Positions 35,242 through 43,097 of a DNA stretch of 60,426 bases are shown piece after piece (position 1 is the first letter of the stretch; every line of letters starts with the position of its first letter). The DNA is from CAYPKW01 sp964411425. GTDB taxonomy: Bacteria > Pseudomonadota > Alphaproteobacteria > Dongiales > Dongiaceae. The DNA is taken from NCBI GenBank assembly GCA_964411425.1, contig CAYPKW010000009.1:1-60426 (forward strand), given 5' to 3'. The notes under the pieces are model-generated. The model made no database searches. It had not been told where the DNA came from and worked only from the letters and a program-made list of their open reading frames with translations. The translations under genes were made by a program, and so were the position numbers.

Positions 35242-36911
35242 CTAACATGCAGCGACAGGCCCCCGTCGGCGTCGCCGGGGACGGTACGCCGGCGCTGGAG
35301 GCCCCGGACGCCGCCGGCCCGGCTGCCACGGATACGCGGATCGGGCGCGTGGTCGCGGTGTCGGGTTCGCAGGCCGTGGTCCTGGTCGATGACGCGCACG
35401 GCGACGGCGCCCGGCGCTCGCCCCAGGTTGGCGCGCTCGTGAAGGTGCGCACGCCGCGCACGACGGTATACGGCCTGGTGAGCGGCCTCAGCATCCCGAT
35501 GCCGTCGGAGCACGAGGGCGATGGGGAGCTCAAGATCGTCGAGATGGAGTTGATGGGCGAGGCGCCGAACCAGGGCGACGCGGCAAAACGCGGATTCCGT
35601 CGCGGCGTGTCGGCGTTCCCGGCGCTCGGCGACAGGGTCTATGCGGCCGACCCGGAGGACTTGCGCAGCGTCTATGCGCCGCCGTCGGCTTCCTGCGCCT
35701 CGATCGGCGCCATTCACCAGGATCCGACGGTACCTGCCTTCGTCGTGGTCGACGACATGCTGGGCAAGCATTTCGCGATTCTCGGCACCACGGGCACCGG
35801 CAAGTCCTGCGCGACGGCGCTGATCCTGCGCGCGGTCCTTGCCAAGCACCCCAATGGCCACATCGTGCTGCTCGACCCACACAACGAATACGAGCACTGC
35901 TTCGGCGATGCCGCCGAGGTGATCCATCCCTCGACCCTCGATCTGCCGTACTGGATGCTGAACTTCGAAGAGATCGTGGAGACCCTGATCGGCAGCCAGA
36001 GCCCGCACCTGGAAGTCGATTCCCGCGTGCTGGGCGATGTCATCCTGGCCGCCAAACGCCGCTACCTCGCCGACAACGGCCGGGAGGAGACGATCACCGT
36101 CGATACCCCCGTGCCCTATCGAATTAGCGACGCCACGCGGCTGCTGGACGAGGCGATGGGGCGCCTCGACAAGGTCAGCGACAGCACGCCGCATTTGCGC
36201 CTCAAGAGCCGGCTGGAGGCCATCCAGAACGACCGTCGATTTTCCTTCATGTTCCCGGGGCTCACCATGCGCGACAACATGTCGGCGGTCATGGCCCGCC
36301 TATTGCGCATCCCGGTCGAGGGCAAGCCGATCACCATTCTCGACCTCTCCGGCGTGCCGTCGGAAGTGATCAACGTGGTCGTGTCTCTGTTGTGCCGGCT
36401 GGTGTTCGACTTCGCGCTGTGGAGCGATCGGGCGGTGCCGGTCCTGCTCGTCTGCGAGGAGGCGCACCGCTATGCCCCCTTGCGCGCCGACATCGGGTTC
36501 GAGCCCACCAAGCGGGCGCTGTCGCGCATCGCCAAGGAGGGCCGCAAGTACGGCGTCTCTCTCTGCCTGGTGACGCAGCGCCCGTCGGAGCTGGCGACCG
36601 GCATCCTGTCGCAGTGCAACACCGTTTTCGCCATGCGCATGAGCAACCAGAAGGACCAGGAGTTCGTGCGCTCGGCGCTGTCGGAATGGGTGGCCGGCCT
36701 GCTCGACGCGCTGCCGTCTTTGCGCAACGCCGAGGTGATCGCGCTGGGCGAAGGTGTGCCGGTGCCGGCCCGCATCGTCCTGGACGAGCTGCCCGAGAAG
36801 TTCCGGCCGCGCAGCGGCACGGCGTCGTTCTCGGCCGGCTGGGCGAAGCAGCCCGACAGCCCGACCTTCGTCGACGAGGTCGTCGCCCGCTGGCGCCGCC
36901 AGCGGCGATAG
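35238..36911 (+). CDS. HerA-type ATPase (DUF87)
   Basis: A 557-residue hexameric-translocase-type ATPase. After a proline/alanine-rich lead comes a HAS-barrel-like domain (IGRVVAVSGSQAVVLVDD; VGALVKVRTPRTTVYGLVSG). Walker A is AILGTTGTGKSCAT at about residue 182, Walker B is PVLLVCEEAHRYAP at about 400, and a sensor/arginine region is GVSLCLVTQRPSELATGILS. HerA proteins move DNA and normally pair with the nuclease NurA or with defence nucleases. None is next door; instead the partner is a histidine kinase coupled by ATGA. Full length. Confidence 0.88.
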   Translation: MTNMQRQAPVGVAGDGTPALEAPDAAGPAATDTRIGRVVAVSGSQAVVLVDDAHGDGARRSPQVGALVKVRTPRTTVYGLVSGLSIPMPSEHEGDGELKIVEMELMGEAPNQGDAAKRGFRRGVSAFPALGDRVYAADPEDLRSVYAPPSASCASIGAIHQDPTVPAFVVVDDMLGKHFAILGTTGTGKSCATALILRAVLAKHPNGHIVLLDPHNEYEHCFGDAAEVIHPSTLDLPYWMLNFEEIVETLIGSQSPHLEVDSRVLGDVILAAKRRYLADNGREETITVDTPVPYRISDATRLLDEAMGRLDKVSDSTPHLRLKSRLEAIQNDRRFSFMFPGLTMRDNMSAVMARLLRIPVEGKPITILDLSGVPSEVINVVVSLLCRLVFDFALWSDRAVPVLLVCEEAHRYAPLRADIGFEPTKRALSRIAKEGRKYGVSLCLVTQRPSELATGILSQCNTVFAMRMSNQKDQEFVRSALSEWVAGLLDALPSLRNAEVIALGEGVPVPARIVLDELPEKFRPRSGTASFSAGWAKQPDSPTFVDEVVARWRRQRR

Positions 36912-37021
36912 CCCCCTGCGACATCCCTCGGCAGGCCGCTGACGAGCCGCTATACTGTCGCTTCGCGGTGCAGGTGTGCCCTACGCGGCGGGCCCCGCCC
37001 GCTTCTTCGACGGTTGACCCC

Positions 37022-37801
37022 ATGGCCGGCCTGCGAATCCTTTGCGTCCTGCACGATTGCCTGTCGCCCGCCGGCACCCTCGGCCTCGCCATCGCCGGGC
37101 GCGGCGGCGAGTACGACGAGGTGACGCCGCACGACGGCGATCCGCTGCCGGGGGACCATACGGCCTACGACGGCGTCATCGTGTTGGGCGGCCCGATGGG
37201 CGCCGACGACGACGAAAACTATCCCCATTTCCAGGATCTCATCGCGCTGCTGCAGGGTTTCCACGCCGCCGGCAAGCCGATGATGGGGGTATGCCTGGGC
37301 GCGCAGCTATTCGCCCGGGTGTTCGACAGGCGGGTGCTGCGCCACCACGAGCTGGAGTTCGGCTTCACCGAGATCGCGATCACCGAGGCCGGCGCCGGCG
37401 ACCCGCTGCTGGCCGGTCTCGGGCGCCGCCAATGGCTGATGGAATGGCATCAGGACACCTTCGAGCTGCCCGAGGGCGCCGTGCTGCTGGCCACCGGCGA
37501 GCGCTGTCCCAACCAGGCGTGCCGGATCGGCGAGAACGCTTACGCCTTCCAGTTTCATTTCGAGACCACCCGCCCCATCGTCCGCAGCTGGGTCAACGCC
37601 CGGCGGGAGTTCCTGCGAGTGCGCCACCCGGACTTCTTCGCCCGGATCAAACGAGAGTTCGACCTCCACATGGCCGACCAGATGGCCTTCTGCTTGACGG
37701 TCGGCGATCGCTGGTTCAAATTGGTGGAGACGCGGCGGAGGGGTGCCGGCGCTGCAAGGGGCGTGCCCTTAGGGGAGCAAAGACCTCGCCAAAATAGTTG
37801 A
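37022..37801 (+). CDS. Class I glutamine amidotransferase-like protein
   Basis: A 259-residue protein of the GMP-synthase-like amidotransferase group. The oxyanion strand is GVIVLGGPMGADDDENY, the nucleophile elbow is GVCLGAQLFARVF (Cys), and the catalytic His lies in AFQFHFETT with Glu two residues on. It hydrolyses glutamine or a gamma-glutamyl amide. Such stand-alone forms often act in gamma-glutamyl polyamine or peptide metabolism. The downstream neighbour is the ammonium transporter. The stop codon lies inside an inverted repeat (37796-37832). Confidence 0.85.
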   Translation: MAGLRILCVLHDCLSPAGTLGLAIAGRGGEYDEVTPHDGDPLPGDHTAYDGVIVLGGPMGADDDENYPHFQDLIALLQGFHAAGKPMMGVCLGAQLFARVFDRRVLRHHELEFGFTEIAITEAGAGDPLLAGLGRRQWLMEWHQDTFELPEGAVLLATGERCPNQACRIGENAYAFQFHFETTRPIVRSWVNARREFLRVRHPDFFARIKREFDLHMADQMAFCLTVGDRWFKLVETRRRGAGAARGVPLGEQRPRQNS

Positions 37802-37832
37802 TTTGAACCCCCGTTCGGGAGTAACATCAACT
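37796..37832. promoter_or_regulatory. Inverted repeat between amidotransferase and Amt genes
   Basis: AGTTGAT (37796-37802) and ATCAACT (37826-37832) are perfect inverted arms around a second small stem, CCCCCGTTCGGGAG. No T run follows on either strand, so it is a poor intrinsic terminator. It could be an operator for the ammonium transporter or an mRNA-stabilising hairpin. It lies 124 bases before the Amt start. Confidence 0.35.
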
Positions 37833-37955
37833 AATTGTGGTCAGGCGCGCTCCGTGCCGCGACGAATAGTATACGGCCGCAAGCGGTTTCGGCAAGGGGT
37901 CGCGCAACAAGTTTGCTCGAATCAACTGCCAGCTTCTGAAAAAGAGGGGGACGGC

Positions 37956-39407
37956 ATGGATACCGCAATGACTAGCCAAATCGGCGCGTTAACGACCTTG
38001 TTCACGGAGTTCTACTACTGGCTCGTCGTCGTCTTGATGTTCATGATCCATATCGGGTTTGTGACCTACGAGGTGGGCGCGTCGCGGGCCAAGAACCACA
38101 TGGACACGATGCTGAAGAACACCATGCTGATGCCGGTGGTGGCCTTCAGTTTCTACCTCTTCGGCTGGTGGATTTATTTTGCCCTCGTCAACGGACCGGG
38201 GATCGCGAATTGGTTCACTGACGTGAACGGCAATCCCCTTGAAGGAGGTTTGGTTGCCGCCCCCTTCGCCACGCCGTGGAGCGAGCTGATGGGCGCCCAC
38301 ATGGGCGGACAGCCGGTGAGCGAGAATTTGACGCCGGCCGACACCGCAGTATGGGCGCGGCTCAACGGTGTCTTCTGGGCCGCGTTCCTCTTGTTTTCGT
38401 GGACGGCGGCGTCGATCGTCTCCGGGTCCGTCGTCGAGCGCATGCGCTCGGGCGCGTTCTGGATCATCGCGGTGCTCATCGGCTCGGTTACCTGGATGAT
38501 CGACGCGGCCTGGGGCTGGCACCCGCAGGGCTGGATGGTGAAGGTGCTCGGTTATCACGACGCCTATGCATCGGGTGTCATTCACGCCATCGCCGGCGGC
38601 ACGACGCTGGCCGTGCTGATCGTCCTCGGGCCCCGGATCGGCAAGTTTCGCGCCGACGGGACGCCCCGCAACATCAATCCGCACAATCGCTGGCTCACGT
38701 CGCTCGGCCTGTTCTTCATCTACATGGGCTTCTGGGGCTTCTACCTGGCGTGCAACGTGCCGGTCTGGGACGCTCAGCCCGGCGACGGCGTGTTCTTCTC
38801 AACGGTCAACATCTATCTCCAGCCCACGTCGACCTCGGCGATCACCTTCAACTTCCTCATGTCGCTGTCGGGTGGTCTGGCGGCCGGCTACATCGTCTCG
38901 CGCGGCGACGCGTTCTGGACGTATTCCTGCGGCCTCGCGGGAATCATCGCGACCTCGGCCGGCAATGACCTGTATCACCCGATCCAGGCCATGCTCATCG
39001 GCGCCGTCGTGCCGGCGATCATCTACAAACTGCACTACTGGGTGGAGCGCCGCTTCAAGTTGGACGATGCGGTCGGCGGCGTCGCGGTGCACGGTTATGC
39101 GGGCTTCCTCGGCGTCGTCATCGCCGGGTTCATGCTGTGGGGCTATCCGTCATCGCCCGATCCGTCCTTCGCCAAGATCACGCCCTGGGGTCAGTTCATC
39201 GGCGCCGTCATCATGTTCTGGGTGTTGGGGTTCATCCCGGCCTACATCGTGGCCTGGATCCTGAAGCAGTTCAATCTCCTGCGCGTTCCGCGGGAAGTCG
39301 AGCTGGTCGGCCTCGATTTTGCCCAGAACTCGCCCGCCGACAGGGACGAAGCGGAGATGATACAGGCCGTTCGCGAGGAAGCGCGCGCGAGCGGTTTCAC
39401 CAGGTAG
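37956..39407 (+). CDS. amt: Ammonium transporter (Amt family)
   Basis: A 483-residue, roughly eleven-helix channel for ammonium. The periplasmic recruiting Asp and first pore His are in HDAYASGVIHAIAGG and the second pore His is in VAVHGYAGFLG. Their spacing (Asp, eight residues, His) matches AmtB. The N-terminal helices are atypical (MFMIHIGFVTYEVGASRAKN), so this belongs to a divergent Amt branch. The ATG at 37956 has GAGGGGG upstream. There is no adjacent glnK. Instead two small single-helix membrane protein genes follow, starting 24 bases and about 460 bases later. Confidence 0.9.
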   Translation: MDTAMTSQIGALTTLFTEFYYWLVVVLMFMIHIGFVTYEVGASRAKNHMDTMLKNTMLMPVVAFSFYLFGWWIYFALVNGPGIANWFTDVNGNPLEGGLVAAPFATPWSELMGAHMGGQPVSENLTPADTAVWARLNGVFWAAFLLFSWTAASIVSGSVVERMRSGAFWIIAVLIGSVTWMIDAAWGWHPQGWMVKVLGYHDAYASGVIHAIAGGTTLAVLIVLGPRIGKFRADGTPRNINPHNRWLTSLGLFFIYMGFWGFYLACNVPVWDAQPGDGVFFSTVNIYLQPTSTSAITFNFLMSLSGGLAAGYIVSRGDAFWTYSCGLAGIIATSAGNDLYHPIQAMLIGAVVPAIIYKLHYWVERRFKLDDAVGGVAVHGYAGFLGVVIAGFMLWGYPSSPDPSFAKITPWGQFIGAVIMFWVLGFIPAYIVAWILKQFNLLRVPREVELVGLDFAQNSPADRDEAEMIQAVREEARASGFTR

Positions 39408-39431
39408 ATCGAGTCATCGGAGGACAAGGAC

Positions 39432-39668
39432 ATGACAACCGGCAACTTTACCGACTGGACGGGCAATATGCTCGACATCGGCCCGATCTATCCGTTCGTC
39501 GGCTCGGAGGGGCTGTTGGTGATCCTCGCGGTCATCTTCTGGATCGGGTGGCACATTTGGCAGCATCGCGTCGAACGGGAAAATTACGAGGCGACCTTAC
39601 GGACCATCAAACAGGGCGAAAACATGGACAAGGCGCTGCGCGGCGCGCCTATCGAGCCTCACCTGTGA
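39432..39668 (+). CDS. Small single-TM protein downstream of Amt, copy 1
   Basis: A 78-residue protein. After a short polar lead (MTTGNFTDWTGNMLDIGPIY), residues 22-45 form one hydrophobic, Trp-rich helix (GLLVILAVIFWIGWHIWQ). A basic/polar cytoplasmic-type tail ends TIKQGENMDKALRG. The start is preceded by GGAGGACAAGGAC. It follows the transporter by 24 bases and so is probably co-transcribed. I do not know a family; an accessory subunit or regulator of the transporter is the natural hypothesis. A second copy lies downstream. Confidence 0.75.
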   Translation: MTTGNFTDWTGNMLDIGPIYPFVGSEGLLVILAVIFWIGWHIWQHRVERENYEATLRTIKQGENMDKALRGAPIEPHL

Positions 39669-39869
39669 TCTCAAGACCGAAAGGCTGGCGGGCCGCCGGG
39701 CAATCCGGCGCCCGCCCGCCGAGTCGCGGCTGGGGGGGGGCCTGCGATCAAACATAGGGGGCAAGGGACATGACGGCGACGACCCAAGCGGCGGCACGCC
39801 GCTGCTCGATGATCGCGGTTTGGGGGGCTAGACAATGACGACAGGAAACTCGCCGACTAGTCGGGCAAC

Positions 39870-40070
39870 ATGCTCGACATCGGCCCTCTATACCCGTTCG
39901 TCGGGCTCGAGGGGCTGATGGTCGTTCTCGGCGTCGTCTTCTGGGTCGGCTGGCACATCCTGCAGATCGCTTCCGAGAACAGACAGCTCGACGAGGAGAC
40001 GACGAGCCTCAAGCAAGGCGGCAACCTGCAGAAGGCCGTCGAGGCCGAGCGCATCGTCTCGCGGCTGTAG
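39870..40070 (+). CDS. Small single-TM protein downstream of Amt, copy 2 (damaged 5' end)
   Basis: A 66-residue paralogue of the 39432-39668 product: MLDIGPLYPFVGLEGLMVVL matches residues 13 onward, including the Trp-containing helix and the SLKQGGNLQKAVEAERI tail. The original start appears to be the ATG at 39835 (MTTGN as in copy 1). One base is lost after TCGCCGAC, and the codon equivalent to Trp now reads TAG, so only an internal ATG at 39870 gives the conserved part. That ATG has no clear ribosome-binding site, so expression is doubtful. Confidence 0.6.
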   Translation: MLDIGPLYPFVGLEGLMVVLGVVFWVGWHILQIASENRQLDEETTSLKQGGNLQKAVEAERIVSRL

Positions 40071-40093
40071 GCTCGCCGCGAATATCGGCACGG

Positions 40094-40130
40094 AAAAAAA
40101 CCAGCGGGGTCCTTGCGGGCCCCGCCGGTT
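40094..40130 (-). terminator. Rho-independent terminator of the aldehyde dehydrogenase gene
   Basis: A long hairpin (AACC-A-GCGGGG...CCCCGC-C-GGTT, 40099-40130) is followed on the minus strand by seven T residues (40100-40094). It begins 16 bases after the stop codon of the dehydrogenase. On the plus strand there is no T run, so it serves mainly the minus-strand gene. Confidence 0.88.
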
Positions 40131-40146
40131 CGTTGATGGCGATCGC

Positions 40147-41661
40147 TCAGCCGACGTGGATCCACACCGACTTGGTCTGGGTGTGGTGCATCATGGTCTC
40201 GAGGCACTTGTCGCGCCCGGAGCCCGACTGCTTGTAACCACCCCAGGGCTGCGTCATGTCGCCGTGGTCGAAGCAGTTGACCCACACCACGCCTGACTGC
40301 AGATCGCGGCCCGCCCGGATCGCGGTGTTGAGATCCCGGGTCCAGATGCTTGCGGCCAGCCCATAAACCGAATCATTCGAGATCTCGATCGCCTGGTCCA
40401 GGCTCTTGACCGGGATCACCGCGCCCACCGGCCCGAAGATCTCCTCGCGGGCGATCTTCATCTTGTTGTTGACGCGGGTGAAGAGGGTCGGCTCGACGTA
40501 GCAGCCGCGCTCGAAGCCTTGCGGTACCTTGCCGCCCTTGACCAGCTTGGCCCCTTCCTTCTTACCGATGTCGATGTAGCCTAGCACGCGCTTCTGCTGG
40601 CCCTTGGTGACCAGCGGGCCCATGGTCGTCTTGGGGTCCAAGGGGTCGCCCGGCTGGAACTGGTCGCGGCTTTTCTTGAGGAAGCGGTCGATGAACTCGT
40701 CGTGGATCTTGCTCTCGACCAAGAGGCGCGAGCCGGCGTTGCACACCTCGCCCTGGTTGCCGTAGATGCCGTTGATGGCGTACTGCACGGCGCGGTCCAG
40801 GTCCGGCACGTCGGCCATGACGATCTGCGGGGTCTTGCCGCCGCATTCGGTGCTGACCCGCTTCATGTTCGACTTGCCGGCATAGATCATCATCAGCTTG
40901 CCGACCTCGATCGAGCCGGTGAAGGCGATCTTGTCCACGTCCGCGTGCAGGCCCAGCGCCTTGCCGGCCTCTTCGCCGACGCCCTGCACGACGTTGAACA
41001 CGCCGGCGGGCCCCCCCGCCTCCATGAACAGCTTGGCCATCAGGTTGCCGGACAAGGGCGACTGCTCGGCCGGCTTCAGGACGACGCAGTTGCCGGCGGC
41101 CAGCGCCGGCGCCACCTTCCACGCCGCCATCATCAGCGGATAGTTCCACGGCACGACGCAGCCGACGACGCCCAGCGGCTCGCGCAGGATGTACTGGAAC
41201 TCGCTCTGCGCCGTGGCGGTGACCTCGCCGTGGATCTTGTCGATGGTCTCGGCGAAGAACTGGAATGTGAGCGCCGAGCCTGGGATGTCGCCGTTCACCA
41301 TGTCGGAGATCGGCTTGCCCATGTCGAGGGTGTCGAGCAGCGCGAACTCCACCGCGTTGTCCCGGATGAGCTGCGCATAGCGGTACAGCACGTCCATGCG
41401 ATTGCGCGGCGCCATGCGCGACCACGTACCGCTCCGGAACGCCTTGCGCGCCGCCTTGACGGCGGCGTCCACGTCCTCGGGCCCGCTGCGGGCGACCTCG
41501 GCGAGCACCTCGCCGTTGGTCGGGTTGATCGTCTGGAATTTGGCGCCCTTCTTGGCGGCGACGAACTTGCCGTCGATGAAGTTGCGGGTCTCCGGTTTGA
41601 TCTTCTCCGCCTCCTTGTGCCATGCCTTCTTGTCGAGCTTCTTCGCCTGCTCCAGGTTCAT
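40147..41661 (-). CDS. NAD(P)-dependent aldehyde dehydrogenase
   Basis: A 504-residue enzyme. The catalytic Cys is in YGNQGEVCNAGSRLL, the general base Glu in VSTECGGKTPQIV, the cofactor strand and catalytic Asn in GCVVPWNYPLMMA, and FTGSIEVG is the nucleotide-binding turn. The closest style is the gamma-glutamyl-aminobutyraldehyde/betaine-aldehyde group, but the substrate is not decided by sequence. The ATG at 41661 is taken; the frame stays open upstream without homology. It is divergent from the M24 gene, with a strong terminator behind it. Confidence 0.9.
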   Translation of the reverse strand: MNLEQAKKLDKKAWHKEAEKIKPETRNFIDGKFVAAKKGAKFQTINPTNGEVLAEVARSGPEDVDAAVKAARKAFRSGTWSRMAPRNRMDVLYRYAQLIRDNAVEFALLDTLDMGKPISDMVNGDIPGSALTFQFFAETIDKIHGEVTATAQSEFQYILREPLGVVGCVVPWNYPLMMAAWKVAPALAAGNCVVLKPAEQSPLSGNLMAKLFMEAGGPAGVFNVVQGVGEEAGKALGLHADVDKIAFTGSIEVGKLMMIYAGKSNMKRVSTECGGKTPQIVMADVPDLDRAVQYAINGIYGNQGEVCNAGSRLLVESKIHDEFIDRFLKKSRDQFQPGDPLDPKTTMGPLVTKGQQKRVLGYIDIGKKEGAKLVKGGKVPQGFERGCYVEPTLFTRVNNKMKIAREEIFGPVGAVIPVKSLDQAIEISNDSVYGLAASIWTRDLNTAIRAGRDLQSGVVWVNCFDHGDMTQPWGGYKQSGSGRDKCLETMMHHTQTKSVWIHVG

Positions 41662-41850
41662 GTCCGTAATCCTCCTGTGGTAGCGCGCGTTGTCCTTGCC
41701 GGAGCGGAACTCCGCCGGCCAACGCCGAGGGACAGGTGGCCAAAGTATAGCACCCGGGTCAACGGCGATGCCAGCGTTTGCTCGGGTGGACGGGCCGCGG
41801 GGCCTGCGCCTATGCTGGCGCCAATCGATCAACCGATGGGAGGGGGCACC

Positions 41851-43044
41851 ATGGGATTCCGCTATTTCCCCATACAGGAATACGAACGGCGCTGGGAGAA
41901 GGTGCACGCGGCGATGCGCCGGCGCGGCCACGAGGCTGCGGTCGTGTGGGGCAAGACCGCAGGCGTGTACGAACGCGCCGGCGACATGCTCTACCTCACC
42001 AACTTCTTCTCCACCCACTCGGGCCAGGAGCCCGATACCGCGCTGTGGAACGGGCGCGGCTATTCCGCCGTGATCATGCAGGAGGGCGAGAAGCCGGAAC
42101 TCGTCACCGACGAGGCCGAGCCCCGGCTCGACATCATCGCCACCGACCGCTTCCGGGGCCTCTACGACCCGATCGAGGGGGTGGCCGAGGCGCTCCGGCG
42201 GCGCAAGGTCTCCGGGCCGGTGGCGCTGGTCGGCAGCGACTTCCTGCCGGTCAAGTACGCGCGCCAGCTCGAGCGCGCGGCCCCGAGGGTGCAATTCGTG
42301 CCGGACGACGACCTGGTGCGCGACGTGCGCCGGATCAAGAGCCGGCGCGAGCTCGACTGCTTCCGCGAGGGCGGCCGGATCGTCACCAAGGCGCATGTCG
42401 CCATGATGAAGGCGCTCGTCAAAGGCAAGACCGAGGCCGAGGCCGCTGCCGCCGCCGGGTCGATCATCCTCAAGGCCGGCGGCCACTGGCACCGCATCGC
42501 GATTTCGCATGGCCGGCGCTTCGGCCGCTACCTGGAGAGCGACCCGATCGCGGGCTTCTCCACCAAGGCGCCGAAACCGGGCGATCTGGTGCACGCCTTC
42601 ATCTACGGCCCGATCTTCCAGGGCTACTGGCTCGATCCCGGCCGCACCGCGGTGTGCGGCGGCAAGCCTTCGAAGCCGCAGCGGCGCATGGTCGAGGCGC
42701 TCGTCGGCATGATGGACCGGCTGCTGGCCGAGATCCGGCCGGGCGTGTCGGTGATGAAGGTGGCTCGGCTCGGCGACGAGCTGTCGGCCGCGTCCGGCTA
42801 CGCCTCCGAGGCGCTCAAGACCAACTGGCCGTATTACGGCCACAGCAACGGCTGCATGTGGGAGCACCCCTATCTGGAGCCGCGCCTCTTGAAGGGCGAC
42901 GAGGTATTCGAGACCAACATGGTGGGCAGCGTCGAGGGCTTCTTCGACCGCACCGGCGTCGGCACGGCGGCCTACGAGACGAACTACATCCTGACCGCGC
43001 GCGGGCCGGAGATCATCACCCCGGTGCCGAACCTGTGGTGGTAG
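41851..43044 (+). CDS. M24-family (creatinase/prolidase fold) peptidase-like protein
   Basis: A 397-residue protein with the creatinase N-domain and the pita-bread C-domain. The metal site looks incomplete. Where active aminopeptidases have a first Asp, the strand reads VHAFIYGPIFQGYWLDP; the second Asp (LDPGRT), the His in YGHSNGCMWEHP and a Glu in VFETNMVG remain. It may therefore be a metal-independent hydrolase, as creatinase is, or a non-peptidase. The ATG at 41851 has GGGAGGGGG upstream. It is followed 53 bases later by an MFS transporter. Confidence 0.8.
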   Translation: MGFRYFPIQEYERRWEKVHAAMRRRGHEAAVVWGKTAGVYERAGDMLYLTNFFSTHSGQEPDTALWNGRGYSAVIMQEGEKPELVTDEAEPRLDIIATDRFRGLYDPIEGVAEALRRRKVSGPVALVGSDFLPVKYARQLERAAPRVQFVPDDDLVRDVRRIKSRRELDCFREGGRIVTKAHVAMMKALVKGKTEAEAAAAAGSIILKAGGHWHRIAISHGRRFGRYLESDPIAGFSTKAPKPGDLVHAFIYGPIFQGYWLDPGRTAVCGGKPSKPQRRMVEALVGMMDRLLAEIRPGVSVMKVARLGDELSAASGYASEALKTNWPYYGHSNGCMWEHPYLEPRLLKGDEVFETNMVGSVEGFFDRTGVGTAAYETNYILTARGPEIITPVPNLWW

Positions 43045-43097
43045 AGAGCGCGCGGTAGCGGAGGCATCGGACGGGGCAACGCGAGGGTGGCCCAGGC

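Noticed and set aside
37796..37832. Intrinsic terminator after the amidotransferase
   Set aside because: Good hairpin but no T run on either strand, and one arm overlaps the stop codon.
40702..41850. Long plus-strand frame extending the M24 gene upstream across the aldehyde dehydrogenase
   Set aside because: The part before 41851 mirrors the dehydrogenase. The M24 family start and a strong ribosome-binding site are at 41851.
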